DNA of 55,871 nt from an uncultured Porphyromonadaceae bacterium (GTDB lineage: Bacteria; Bacteroidota; Bacteroidia; Bacteroidales; Muribaculaceae): the NCBI GenBank assembly GCA_900550395.1, contig URSD01000014.1, positions 1 to 55,871 on the forward strand, in the 5' to 3' direction. The position numbers and the translations under genes are program-made. This document shows, in pieces, positions 40,000 through 48,882 of this stretch; position 1 is the first letter of the stretch, and every line of letters starts with the position of its first letter. Below the pieces are notes generated by a model. It did not search any database, had not been told where the DNA came from, and saw nothing but the letters and a program-made list of their open reading frames with translations.

Positions 40000-41016
40000 A
40001 TGTCGTTATTTGAAAAACTGTCCGCAAAGGCAAAGTCAATGCCTCAGCGCATCGTGCTGCCCGAAGGCACCGAACCCCGTACACTCACAGCCGCCGACCG
40101 CATCATAGCCGACGGTCTGGCCGAAATTATCCTCATAGGCTCTCCCGACGAGATAATGTCGATGGCTGCCGAGCTCAAGCTTGACAACATAGGCAAAGCC
40201 ACAATCATAAATCCCGCGGACGAGCACGTCATCGACCGCTATGCTCCGCTGCTCTACAAGCTGCGCCACAGCAAGGGCATGACCGAAGAGGAGTCGCGCC
40301 TGACGACGGCCAATCCCCTCTATCTGGGCTGCCTGATGGTGAAAGCCGGCGACGCCGACGGTCAGGTGGCCGGCGCGATGAACACCACCGGCAACGTGCT
40401 GCGCGCGGCATTCCAGGTAATCAAGACTCAGCCGGGCATCAGCGTAGTCAGCGGCGCCTTCATCATGCTGCTCCCCGAAGGGAAGAAGTACGGCACCAAC
40501 GGACTGCTTGTGTTTGCCGACTGCGCGGTAGTGCCCGACCCCACCGCCGCCGAGCTGGCACAAATAGCAGTGAGCGCCGCACAGACCGCACGCGACATCG
40601 CCGGCATAGAGCCGCGCGTGGCCCTGCTCTCGTTCTCCACCAAGGGCTCGGCACGCCACGAACGCGTCGACAAGGTAAAGGAGGCCGGCCGCATAGCCCG
40701 CGAAATGGCCCCCTCGCTCATCATCGACGACGAGCTGCAGGCCGATGCCGCTATCGTGCCCGCCGTAGCCAACACCAAGGCGCCGAACGGTGTGCTGAAC
40801 GGCCGCGCCAACGTGCTCGTGTTCCCCTCGCTGGAGGTTGGCAACATAGCCTACAAGCTGGTGCAGCGCCTCGGCGGCGTGCAGGCCGTAGGCCCCGTGC
40901 TGCAAGGTCTGGCGGCCCCCGTCAACGATCTGAGCCGCGGCGCCTATCCCGAGGACATCTACAAAACCATCATAATCACAGCCAACCAGGCCATCGGCCT
41001 CAAAGAAAACGCATAA
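40000..41016 (+). CDS. pta: phosphate acetyltransferase
   Basis: Converts acetyl-CoA and phosphate to acetyl phosphate in the acetate fermentation pathway. The 338 residues match the short, catalytic-domain-only Pta. Family segments are IVLPEGTEPRTLTAADRIIA at 18-37, YLGCLMVKAGDADGQVAGA near residue 110, LLSFSTKGSARHERVDKV near 207 and the late NVLVFPSLEVGNIAYKLVQR. ackA begins four bases after its stop, the usual pairing, and together they yield ATP. Confidence 0.96.
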   Translation: MSLFEKLSAKAKSMPQRIVLPEGTEPRTLTAADRIIADGLAEIILIGSPDEIMSMAAELKLDNIGKATIINPADEHVIDRYAPLLYKLRHSKGMTEEESRLTTANPLYLGCLMVKAGDADGQVAGAMNTTGNVLRAAFQVIKTQPGISVVSGAFIMLLPEGKKYGTNGLLVFADCAVVPDPTAAELAQIAVSAAQTARDIAGIEPRVALLSFSTKGSARHERVDKVKEAGRIAREMAPSLIIDDELQADAAIVPAVANTKAPNGVLNGRANVLVFPSLEVGNIAYKLVQRLGGVQAVGPVLQGLAAPVNDLSRGAYPEDIYKTIIITANQAIGLKENA

Positions 41017-41020
41017 AGCC

Positions 41021-42214
41021 ATGAAGATTCTCGTTCTCAACTCGGGCAGCAGCTCCGTAAAATACAAGCTTATCGACACCGACGGCGAACACGTCCTCGC
41101 CGAAGGCGGAGTGGAGAAAATAGGTCTCGACGACGGATTCCTGAAATACAAGCGCGCCGACGGCTCGAAAGCCATCATCAATCTCGGCCTCACCGACCAC
41201 AAAGGAGCCATCGAGGCAGTGCTGCGCCTGCTCACCGACCCTGCCGAGGGCTGCATCCGCAGCTACGGGGAAATCGACGCCGTGGGCCACCGCGTAGTGC
41301 ACGGCGGCGAGAAATTCGCCAAGAGCGTGCTGATAGACGACGACGTGAAGCGCATGATACGCGAGTGCTACGACATAGCCCCGCTGCACAATCCCGCCAA
41401 CATGACGGGCATCGAGGCCATGGAGGCTCTGCTGCCGGGCGTGCCGCAGGTGGGCGTCTTCGACACGGCTTTCCACCAGACGATGCCGGCGAGCAGCTTC
41501 ATGTATGCCCTGCCCTACAAGTATTACAAGGAAGACGGCGTGCGCCGCTACGGCTTCCACGGCACGAGCCACCGCTATGTGTCGCAGCGCGTGTGCGAGA
41601 TTCTGGGCGTCGACATCAAGGACGTCAAAATCATCACCTGCCATGTGGGCAACGGCGGCAGCATCACCGCGATAGAAGGCGGCCGCAGCGTGGACACCTC
41701 CATGGGTCTCACCCCCACCGAAGGACTGATGATGGGCACACGCGTGGGCGACGTAGACCCCGGAGCGCTCACATACCTCATGACCAAGCACGGCCTCACG
41801 GCAGCCGACATGCAGCGCATCATCAACAAGGAAAGCGGCATGGCCGGCATCAGCGGCATCAGCAGCGACATGCGCGAAATCGAGGCCGCAGTCAACGCCG
41901 GCGACGAGCGCGCAAGCCTGGGCCTGGAGATGTACATCAAACGCATCACAAAATACATCGGCGCATACGCGGCCGAGATGGGCGGTGTGGACATCATCGT
42001 CTTCACGGGCGGCGTGGGCGAGAATCAGACGGGCCTGCGCGCCGACGTGTGCGCTCCCCTCGCCTTCATGGGTGTGGAGATAGACAAGGAGGCGAACGCC
42101 GCACGCGGCGTGGAGGCCGTCATCTCCACCGCAGCATCGAAAGTGAAGGTGGTGGTCGTTCCCACCGACGAGGAGCTGATGATAGCACGCGACACCGCAG
42201 CGCTTGTGAAATAA
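41021..42214 (+). CDS. ackA: acetate kinase
   Basis: Transfers the phosphate of acetyl phosphate to ADP, giving acetate and ATP. The 397 residues fit the family. Motifs are MKILVLNSGSSSVKYKLID at the N-terminus, VGHRVVHGGEKF near residue 88, FDTAFHQTMP near residue 148 and GFHGTSHRYVS near residue 178. It is four bases downstream of pta and ends at a strong terminator shared with convergent tpiA. Identification is firm. Confidence 0.97.
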   Translation: MKILVLNSGSSSVKYKLIDTDGEHVLAEGGVEKIGLDDGFLKYKRADGSKAIINLGLTDHKGAIEAVLRLLTDPAEGCIRSYGEIDAVGHRVVHGGEKFAKSVLIDDDVKRMIRECYDIAPLHNPANMTGIEAMEALLPGVPQVGVFDTAFHQTMPASSFMYALPYKYYKEDGVRRYGFHGTSHRYVSQRVCEILGVDIKDVKIITCHVGNGGSITAIEGGRSVDTSMGLTPTEGLMMGTRVGDVDPGALTYLMTKHGLTAADMQRIINKESGMAGISGISSDMREIEAAVNAGDERASLGLEMYIKRITKYIGAYAAEMGGVDIIVFTGGVGENQTGLRADVCAPLAFMGVEIDKEANAARGVEAVISTAASKVKVVVVPTDEELMIARDTAALVK

Positions 42215-42237
42215 AGCCATAACGGCCAGACGAAAAG

Positions 42238-42280
42238 AAGCCGCCCGGCGCTCCGAAAAATCGGATGCCGGGCGGCTTTT
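42238..42280. terminator. bidirectional terminator between ackA and tpiA
   Basis: AAGCCGCCCGGC (42238-42249) pairs with GCCGGGCGGCTT (42267-42278), with an inner CCGA/TCGG stem and a T run. Confidence 0.9.
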
Positions 42281-42302
42281 ATGTATTCAGGGATGCGGGG
42301 AA

Positions 42303-43058
42303 TCAGTCGAAAGCAGCGACGATGCCCATAAAGTCGGCGCACTTGAGTGCTGCGCCGCCGATGAGGCCGCCGTCTACGTCGGGCTTGGCGAAGATTTCGC
42401 GTGCGTTGGAGGGCTTGCAGCTGCCGCCGTAGAGGATGCTGGTGTTGTCGGCGATTTCCTTGCCGTACTTGCCGGCGATGACGCTGCGGATGTGGGCGTG
42501 CATGTCCTCAGCCTGCTCGGCGGTAGCGGTCTTGCCGGTACCTATGGCCCATACGGGCTCATATGCGATGATGAGCTTGGCGAAGTCCTCGGCGGAGAGG
42601 TGGAAGAGTGCGTCCTCGAGCTGAGCCTTGACTACGTCGTTGTAGCTGCCGTCCTCGCGCTGGGCGAGCACCTCGCCGACGCAGAAGATGGGTGTAAGGC
42701 CGTTCTCAAGAGCCAGGGCCAGCTTGGCGCGGAGCACCTCGGCGTCCTCGCCGTAGTACTGACGGCGCTCGCTGTGGCCGAGGATGACGTACTTGGCACC
42801 GGTGGAAGCCACCATGGCGGCGCTCACCTCGCCGGTGTATGCGCCCTTGGCGTGGTCGGCGCAGTTCTCAGCACCGAGGCCGAGCTTGCTGTCGATGACG
42901 GCGTTAACGCTTGCAAGATGTGTGAAAGGCACACAGATGATGACGTCGCACTTTGCGTCGGCACCCTTCAGGGCCTCGTTCACTTCTTTGGCCAGAGCCA
43001 CACCTTCGGGCAGGGTGGTGTTCATTTTCCAGTTGCCCGCAACTATGTTCTTTCTCAT
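42303..43058 (-). CDS. tpiA: triosephosphate isomerase
   Basis: Interconverts dihydroxyacetone phosphate and glyceraldehyde 3-phosphate in glycolysis; a 251-residue TIM barrel. The N-terminal VAGNWKMNT carries the active-site lysine, YVILGHSERR the catalytic histidine, and AYEPVWAIGTGKTAT the catalytic glutamate with the flexible loop. GGSCKPSNA and GGLIGGAAL complete the phosphate site. It has its own promoter at 43099-43106 and is separate from the preceding GH3 operon. Confidence 0.97.
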   Translation of the reverse strand: MRKNIVAGNWKMNTTLPEGVALAKEVNEALKGADAKCDVIICVPFTHLASVNAVIDSKLGLGAENCADHAKGAYTGEVSAAMVASTGAKYVILGHSERRQYYGEDAEVLRAKLALALENGLTPIFCVGEVLAQREDGSYNDVVKAQLEDALFHLSAEDFAKLIIAYEPVWAIGTGKTATAEQAEDMHAHIRSVIAGKYGKEIADNTSILYGGSCKPSNAREIFAKPDVDGGLIGGAALKCADFMGIVAAFD

Positions 43059-43098
43059 TGTAATTGTTATGTTAGTTGGTTATGTATGTTTCGTTGCG

Positions 43099-43106
43099 CA
43101 AAGTTA
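43099..43106 (-). promoter_or_regulatory. minus-7 box of tpiA
   Basis: TAACTTTG on the reverse strand, 40 bases before the ATG at 43058. A TTTG (43131-43128 on the reverse strand) lies 21 bases upstream. Confidence 0.65.
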
Positions 43107-43146
43107 CTGCATTTTTCGGTAACGGACAAAAAATTGCATACGGGCG

Positions 43147-45720
43147 TCAGTCCGGCATGTCCACGCTGATGGTGCGCAGAGAGCCGTCAGCGCTGGAGGA
43201 GCCGACCATGACGTCGTAGCGGCCGGGGCGCACGCGCATCTCGCCGGCGGAGGCATCCCACACCTCGAATGCGCTGCGCGGCATGTCGACCGTCACGGTG
43301 CGCGTTTCGCCGGGCTGAAGCTCGGCGAAGGCGTAGCCGCGCAGAGTCTTGTCGGGTCCCTCCGGGTCGTCGGGACGGCGGATGTAGACCTGTACCACCT
43401 CCGTTCCGGCGCGGCTTCCGGTGTTGGTGACGTCGACGGTGAGTCGGCCGTCGGCATACTCCGGCTCGCCGAAACTGAACGTGGTGTAGCTGAGGCCGTA
43501 GCCGAAGGGATACAGCGGCGTGGTGCGCATGAATCGGTAGGTGCGTCCCTCCATGCTGTAGTCTTCGAAAGGCGGCAGCTGCGAATCGTCGCGGTAGAAC
43601 GTCACGGGCAGCCGTCCCTGAGGATTGAAATCGCCGAAGAGCACATCGGCCAGCGCGTTGCCGCCCTCCTCGCCCGGATACCAGGCCTGCACGATGGCGT
43701 CGCATATGGCGGCTTCGGGCGTCAGGGCCACGGCGCCCCCGCTGCAATTGACGAAGACGATGCGCTTACCGGCGTCGTGCAGGGCACGCAACAGCTCACG
43801 CTGCACGGCCGGCAGCTCTATGGATGTGCGGTCGCCGTTGTCGAAGCCGGGCGCCGACACCGGCGCCTCCTCGCGTTCCAGCTCCGGCGAGATGCCGCCG
43901 ACGAATATTATCGTGGAAACGTCAGCAGCGGCACGGAGCACGTCGTCAATCTTCATTGTCCGGTCACGCACGATGTCGAAATTGAGCAGGGCGTCCTCGT
44001 CGTACTGAGCATATTCCAGGACTATGTCGTAGCTTCGTCCGGTCTCGACCTTCAGCGGCAGCTCCATGAGATGGCGCTCGGCGTTCCAGCCACGGCGCAG
44101 AGTGTCGCCGTTGACTATAAGGCGGAATTCGTCGTCGTTGCGCAGCGACAGCGTGAGAGTCTCGTCGCGGTCGGCGTCAAGCCGTCCCTCAAGACGCAGC
44201 GAGAAACGGTTGAGGTTTACTCCGGGAGCGAACACCGTGTTGCCGCCGGTGCTCTTGCTTATGGCTGCGGCGTATGTGTCCTCGGCCACCGGCTCGCCCT
44301 CAAGTTTCACATTATTATAGTAGCGCGCACGCATGCCTTTGAGGCCGTCGGCGGTGCGCAGGCGGTCGAACACGCTCTCGGCGGCCTGCATGGACACGAG
44401 GCCGCAGCCGCGGAGATAGGGCACGTCGGCACCGACCTTGGAGCGTATGCCCTGCAGGGCGGTGACCGTGTGGGAGGGCTGGCCGTAGTAGATGCCCCAC
44501 TGCATGGTGGAGTCGGCGGCGTTCGGGCCCATCACCAACAGTCCGTCGGCGGCATCCTTGCGCAGGGGCAGAATGCCGTTGTTCTTCAGAAGCACCATCT
44601 GCTCGCGTGCCATCTGCAGGGCGAGGCTGCGGTGGGCGTCGCAAGCTATCACCGACATCGGAATCGACCGCCAGCTCACGAGCGAATCGGGGTCGAAGTC
44701 GCCGACGGCAAAGCGCTCGGCCAGCAGACGGCGCACACTGCGGTCGAGATCGGCCTCGGTGAGCTCGCCGCGCCCGATGGCCTCCGGTATGGCCCGGTAG
44801 GCGTTGCCGCACTCCACGTCGGTGCCGCTGCGCACGCCTAAGGCGGAAGCCGCGGCCATGTCGGAAGCAACACCGTGGCGCCCCGGCTCGAAGAAGTCGT
44901 ATATAGCGCCGCAGTCGCTGACGACCACGCCGTCGAAGCCCCACTTGTCGCGGAGAATCTGCTGCAGCAGACGGTCGGAGCCACAGCAGGCCTGACCGTC
45001 GAGGCGCTGGTAGGCACACATCACCTGGCGCACGTCGGCATCCTGCACAAGGGAACGGAAGGCCGGGAGGTAGGTTTCCCACAGGTCGCGCGACGGCAGG
45101 CTGTCAATGTCCATGTTGTGGCGCGTGCGTTCGGGGCCGCTGTGGACGGCGTAATGCTTGGCACAGGCCAGGGCCTTGCGGTAGCGGGCGCCGCTGCCGT
45201 TGCCCTGCAGACCGCTGACAACGCGGACGCCCATGCGTCCGTTCATGTAGGGATCCTCGCCGTATGTCTCCTGGCCGCGTCCCCAGCGCGGGTCGCGGAA
45301 CACGTTGATGTTCGGGGTCCAGAACATGACGCCGCGGTAGTGGCCCGCGCGATTCTCGTGGCGCGCAAGGGTGTTCTTGGCGCGCCCTTCGTCGCTGACG
45401 GCCGTGAAGACGCGCTCTATCAGGTCGTCGTCGAACGACGCGGCCATGCCGATGCACGAGGGGAAGACGGTGGCGATGCCGTTGCGGCCTATGCCATGAA
45501 GCGCCTCGCTCCACCAGTCCATCGCAGGTATGCCCAGGCGCGGGATGGCCGGGGAGGAGTTCATGGTAAGCGACACCTTCTCGTCAAGCGTAAGCCGGCG
45601 GCAGAGGTCGTCGGCACGTTCGGCCGGGGTGAGTTCGGGATTCTGATACGGAAGCATCTCGGCGCGGACGGAGGCGGCACCAAGCACAGCGGTAAGTAAT
45701 ATGCAAGTTCTTATGTTCAT
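43147..45720 (-). CDS. family 3 glycoside hydrolase with PA14 domain
   Basis: An 857-residue exported beta-glycosidase, probably a beta-xylosidase or beta-glucosidase, acting in the periplasm or outside. A signal peptide covers residues 1-20. The GH3 catalytic barrel has KHYAVHSGPERTRHNMD (residues 188-204) and VVSDCGAI with the nucleophile D269. The GH3 C-terminal domain is interrupted by a PA14 insertion at about 450-580 (GLKGMRARYYNNVKLEGEP ... LTLSLRNDDEFRLIVNGD). A fibronectin III-like domain ends it (from about 760). The SDC signature and PA14 insertion are seen in plant-cell-wall beta-xylosidases. Last gene of the DPP4-miaA run. Confidence 0.9.
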   Translation of the reverse strand: MNIRTCILLTAVLGAASVRAEMLPYQNPELTPAERADDLCRRLTLDEKVSLTMNSSPAIPRLGIPAMDWWSEALHGIGRNGIATVFPSCIGMAASFDDDLIERVFTAVSDEGRAKNTLARHENRAGHYRGVMFWTPNINVFRDPRWGRGQETYGEDPYMNGRMGVRVVSGLQGNGSGARYRKALACAKHYAVHSGPERTRHNMDIDSLPSRDLWETYLPAFRSLVQDADVRQVMCAYQRLDGQACCGSDRLLQQILRDKWGFDGVVVSDCGAIYDFFEPGRHGVASDMAAASALGVRSGTDVECGNAYRAIPEAIGRGELTEADLDRSVRRLLAERFAVGDFDPDSLVSWRSIPMSVIACDAHRSLALQMAREQMVLLKNNGILPLRKDAADGLLVMGPNAADSTMQWGIYYGQPSHTVTALQGIRSKVGADVPYLRGCGLVSMQAAESVFDRLRTADGLKGMRARYYNNVKLEGEPVAEDTYAAAISKSTGGNTVFAPGVNLNRFSLRLEGRLDADRDETLTLSLRNDDEFRLIVNGDTLRRGWNAERHLMELPLKVETGRSYDIVLEYAQYDEDALLNFDIVRDRTMKIDDVLRAAADVSTIIFVGGISPELEREEAPVSAPGFDNGDRTSIELPAVQRELLRALHDAGKRIVFVNCSGGAVALTPEAAICDAIVQAWYPGEEGGNALADVLFGDFNPQGRLPVTFYRDDSQLPPFEDYSMEGRTYRFMRTTPLYPFGYGLSYTTFSFGEPEYADGRLTVDVTNTGSRAGTEVVQVYIRRPDDPEGPDKTLRGYAFAELQPGETRTVTVDMPRSAFEVWDASAGEMRVRPGRYDVMVGSSSADGSLRTISVDMPD

Positions 45721-45744
45721 GGATCAGAAGGTAATTTTATGAAT

Positions 45745-46680
45745 TCATTGATCGGGCAGCACACGGCGGAAGCGCACGCTGCTTTTGTAAAGGGGGAAAC
45801 GCAGGTCGAGGAGGGAGCCGTCGGTCATCATGGCCGAGCAGTCGGCGCCCATAGGCATCCCGAATGCGTCGAGCCACTCCAAATCGTATTGTCCGACGAA
45901 ACCGGTGGGCCGGAGACGCCCTTTCACGCGCAGGGGCGTCCACGCTGCGGCATTCTCGACGGCACCTTCCATATATATAATTGTATAACCTCCCATTCCG
46001 TCGGCCAAAGTGGCAAGGCGGTAATCGCCGCCGAGCGATAGGCGCAGGGGGTCGGTATTACGGTCGTAATAGACCCATTCGCCCTCGCCTGCGTCGGTTT
46101 TCGAGGCAAGCCGGGCACGCAGCGCATCCACGTCGGCAAAGGGAGCCGATTCAGCGGCGGGACACCCAGCCACATCAAACCGGCAGCGCAATGTGTCGGC
46201 CGGAACAGAGGAGTAAAATCCGGCGCGAGTATTTGGTTCCAGACTTACGGCGAGTGCTACCTCGGGCTGAGCATAACCGGCTTCAAGAACGGCGGCGGCC
46301 GCATTCGGCTCGAGGCGCAGACGCAACGAATAGCCTCCCTCGCGTGGCGAGGCGCCCGGACAAAGGTCGCGTTTCTCCACCAGAGAGTCGCGGCCGGCAC
46401 GAACCGCCAGCAGGCGCAGGCAGCCGCCGCTGCGTCCGAGAGCGTCGTCGTAGTACGCGTCGGCAAACTCTACTTCGGCGGCATCGTAGTTGAGGGAGTC
46501 GCGCAGATTCCATATTATGCCCCATCGGGCCGCGCCCGTGCCGTGTGGACGCAGGCGCCAGTGCATGGTAGCCGCAGCGACATCGCCAACGGGATGCAGG
46601 CGCGACGGCATCGGAGGTACGGCAGCCGTAGCGCAGAGCGTAGCCGCAATTGCAAGCATCCAGAAGCTAACTCCGCGCAT
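45745..46680 (-). CDS. secreted protein of unknown function
   Basis: A 311-residue exported protein; ATG 46680 (MRGVSFWMLAIAATLCATAA) gives a signal peptide and overlaps miaA by 14 bases. An upstream ATG would overlap it by 44 bases. The mature protein seems all-beta, with MHWRLRPHGTGAARWGIIWN then LRDSLNYDAAEVEFADAYYD early, and GGYTIIYMEGAVENAA late. It precedes the GH3 gene by 24 bases. It could be a carbohydrate-binding or accessory protein, by context only. Confidence 0.65.
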   Translation of the reverse strand: MRGVSFWMLAIAATLCATAAVPPMPSRLHPVGDVAAATMHWRLRPHGTGAARWGIIWNLRDSLNYDAAEVEFADAYYDDALGRSGGCLRLLAVRAGRDSLVEKRDLCPGASPREGGYSLRLRLEPNAAAAVLEAGYAQPEVALAVSLEPNTRAGFYSSVPADTLRCRFDVAGCPAAESAPFADVDALRARLASKTDAGEGEWVYYDRNTDPLRLSLGGDYRLATLADGMGGYTIIYMEGAVENAAAWTPLRVKGRLRPTGFVGQYDLEWLDAFGMPMGADCSAMMTDGSLLDLRFPLYKSSVRFRRVLPDQ

Positions 46681-47593
46681 TTTCAATAAGTTTCTGAATT
46701 TCACCGACAAAGGATGCAGGCTCCATATCGAACGGCAGCCACGTTATGTGCCAGCCGCGGCGTTCCATACCGCGGAACCACGTCATCTGTCTTTTGGCAA
46801 ACTGATGTATGGCGGTCTCGAGAGAGCGTTCCATCTCGTCGCGCGACAGGCGTCCCAGCACGAAGAGAGTTACATACTTGTACTCAAGTCCATAATAGAT
46901 GAGGTTCTCGGCGTCGACGCCCTCGGCGAGCAGTCGCTCCACCTCGGCCGTCATGCCTGCGGCAAAACGCCGGTGCAGGCGTTCGGTGATGCGACGGCGG
47001 CGTTCGTCACGCCCTATGTCTACGCCCACCACCACGGCATCGGTCCGCGACGAGGGCTGCGCGAGGGCTGCGGCATCGGGGTGCGCCGCATAGTAGGTCT
47101 CTATCTCGATGGCCCGCACGGCACGCTGCGGGGTGTCCACGTCGGTGGTGTTGTGCAGGGTCTTCATCGAGGCAAGGATTTCGGTAAGCTCGGCGAGTGT
47201 ACGGCCGGCAAGCGAAGCACGCAGGGCCGGGTCGGCCGGCACTTCGGGAAGATGCAGGCCGCGGAGCACGCTCTCCACGTAGAGGCCGGTGCCACCGCAC
47301 AGCAGCGGCATGCGGCCGTGCGAACGCACAAGCGCCTCGGCACGGTCGTAGTCGCGCAGATATTCGTAGAGGTTGTAACGGTAGCCTGCGGGCACTATGT
47401 CGACGAGATGATACGGCACATCGCCGTATTCCTCAAGGTCCTTGCCCGTGCCGAGGTCCATGCCGCGGTACACCTGCCGCGAGTCGGCCCCTATGATCTC
47501 GGCGTTCAGCGCACGCGCGGCGGCCACCGCCAGGCGGGTCTTGCCGGATGCGGTGGGACCGGTGATGACGAGCAGCGGCGCCGGCGACGTCAT
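46667..47593 (-). CDS. miaA: tRNA dimethylallyltransferase
   Basis: Transfers a dimethylallyl group to N6 of A37 in tRNAs that read UNN codons. A 308-residue P-loop enzyme: GPTASGKTRLA near residues 12-22, DSRQVYRGMDLGTGKD near 36-51, LLCGGTGLYVESVLRG near 98-113, and the late FAKRQMTWFRG of the C-terminal region. Bacteroidota often carry two miaA-type genes. It overlaps its upstream neighbour by four bases. Identification is firm. Confidence 0.95.
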   Translation of the reverse strand: MTSPAPLLVITGPTASGKTRLAVAAARALNAEIIGADSRQVYRGMDLGTGKDLEEYGDVPYHLVDIVPAGYRYNLYEYLRDYDRAEALVRSHGRMPLLCGGTGLYVESVLRGLHLPEVPADPALRASLAGRTLAELTEILASMKTLHNTTDVDTPQRAVRAIEIETYYAAHPDAAALAQPSSRTDAVVVGVDIGRDERRRRITERLHRRFAAGMTAEVERLLAEGVDAENLIYYGLEYKYVTLFVLGRLSRDEMERSLETAIHQFAKRQMTWFRGMERRGWHITWLPFDMEPASFVGEIQKLIENARS

Positions 47594-48882
47594 CCGCGGT
47601 TAAAGATATTGAGGCACTTGCGCCAGAAGCGGCGCGCATGGAAGAACATGCGGTCTTCGTTCTCTATGGACACCTGCATCCAGGCGGGGTCGTTGTAGTC
47701 GACGTCCCAGTCCTTGAAGTCGCGCAGGCGGAATATGGGTTTGTAATGCTTCACGGGATATAGGCGGCGCCCCTGGCGATCGTAGGTTTTCCAGGCCATC
47801 GTTATGGTGTAGATGCGCACTATCTCGTTGGCCATCATGGGCGCGAGGCGCCCGGAGTTGAGGAAGCGGTTCACCTCATAGAGCGTGAACCAATTGCCGT
47901 TGCGGCGGGCTTTCTCGCTGTCGTCCTCGCTGACGAAAGCCGCATAGTGAATGGTATGTTCGCCATCGGGAGCCACATTGTCGTAGAGGAAACGCATGGC
48001 GCTGCCGGCCGGTCCGCCCATGGCCTCGAAGCGCTCGGCGGCGCGGGCGTCGTCAGGTCTGTCGAAATTCACCTCGGCCTTGTAGGGCGTGTCGTAATCA
48101 TCACCGTCGTTGTCGCGCAGAAGCATGCGGTCGCCGCTTGTGACGATGAAACGGAGCTGCGCGTCGCGGTTGACGCGATGACGGTCAACTTCGGCAGGTT
48201 CCATTGACATCGCAATCGAATAGTAGCGCGATCCCAGATAAACGAGCGAGAGAAGGTAAATCGCCACGGGCACAAAGTTGAATACAAAAACGTCGGGGCT
48301 GTTGAAATTGACATTGATGTAGAAGATGAAGAAGTAGGCCCACTGCACGACTCCGGCGCCAAAGCATATCCAGAAGTACATGCGCAACTGCTGTCCGGAC
48401 TCCTCGTTGAAAAGGATGGAGGCAAGGCTGTCATTATCGTACTCTCCGTTCATTTTCAAGCACTTACGGCATACGCCGAGGCTGCGCCCCATAAACAGAG
48501 CGTAAAGGCTCACAAGGGAGCCGACGGTCTGCACCACAAGGCATGTGATGTATGGAATAGTAGGATTGAAATGTGCGGTGTTGAACCGGTCACCGAACAG
48601 GATTTTCACGTGACTGAGCAGAAGCAGCATCATGATGAAAGCCGACCATATCAGAGTAGCACGAACGGTCCAAGTCATGCGGTGGCACCGCTGCCTTCCG
48701 CCGACAGAGGGCATGCGGGTGACGGCGGAAACCACATAGGCCAGGGCAAGCAGCAGTACGGGCATAATCGTCTTGCTTATCATAAAGCTGCACCCGAGGA
48801 CAGCCGCCACGAATCCGGCCGTGAGGGCATACCCCCAGAAAAGGGTGCGAAGGGTGCCCGTTATTTTACTGTTGTCTTTCAT
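47590..48882 (-). CDS. membrane protein of unknown function
   Basis: A 430-residue protein with about seven hydrophobic helices in two groups (residues 12-50, 72-140, 170-225), separated by a cytoplasmic-looking CRKCLKMNGEYDNDSLA segment. A soluble C-terminal domain of about 200 residues follows (about 230-430), with LYEVNRFLNSGRLAPMMANE and WKTYDRQGRRLYPVKHYKP. The two cysteines spaced CxxC could bind metal. It overlaps DPP4 and miaA by four bases each, so it is translated with them. No family recognised. Confidence 0.65.
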   Translation of the reverse strand: MKDNSKITGTLRTLFWGYALTAGFVAAVLGCSFMISKTIMPVLLLALAYVVSAVTRMPSVGGRQRCHRMTWTVRATLIWSAFIMMLLLLSHVKILFGDRFNTAHFNPTIPYITCLVVQTVGSLVSLYALFMGRSLGVCRKCLKMNGEYDNDSLASILFNEESGQQLRMYFWICFGAGVVQWAYFFIFYINVNFNSPDVFVFNFVPVAIYLLSLVYLGSRYYSIAMSMEPAEVDRHRVNRDAQLRFIVTSGDRMLLRDNDGDDYDTPYKAEVNFDRPDDARAAERFEAMGGPAGSAMRFLYDNVAPDGEHTIHYAAFVSEDDSEKARRNGNWFTLYEVNRFLNSGRLAPMMANEIVRIYTITMAWKTYDRQGRRLYPVKHYKPIFRLRDFKDWDVDYNDPAWMQVSIENEDRMFFHARRFWRKCLNIFNRG

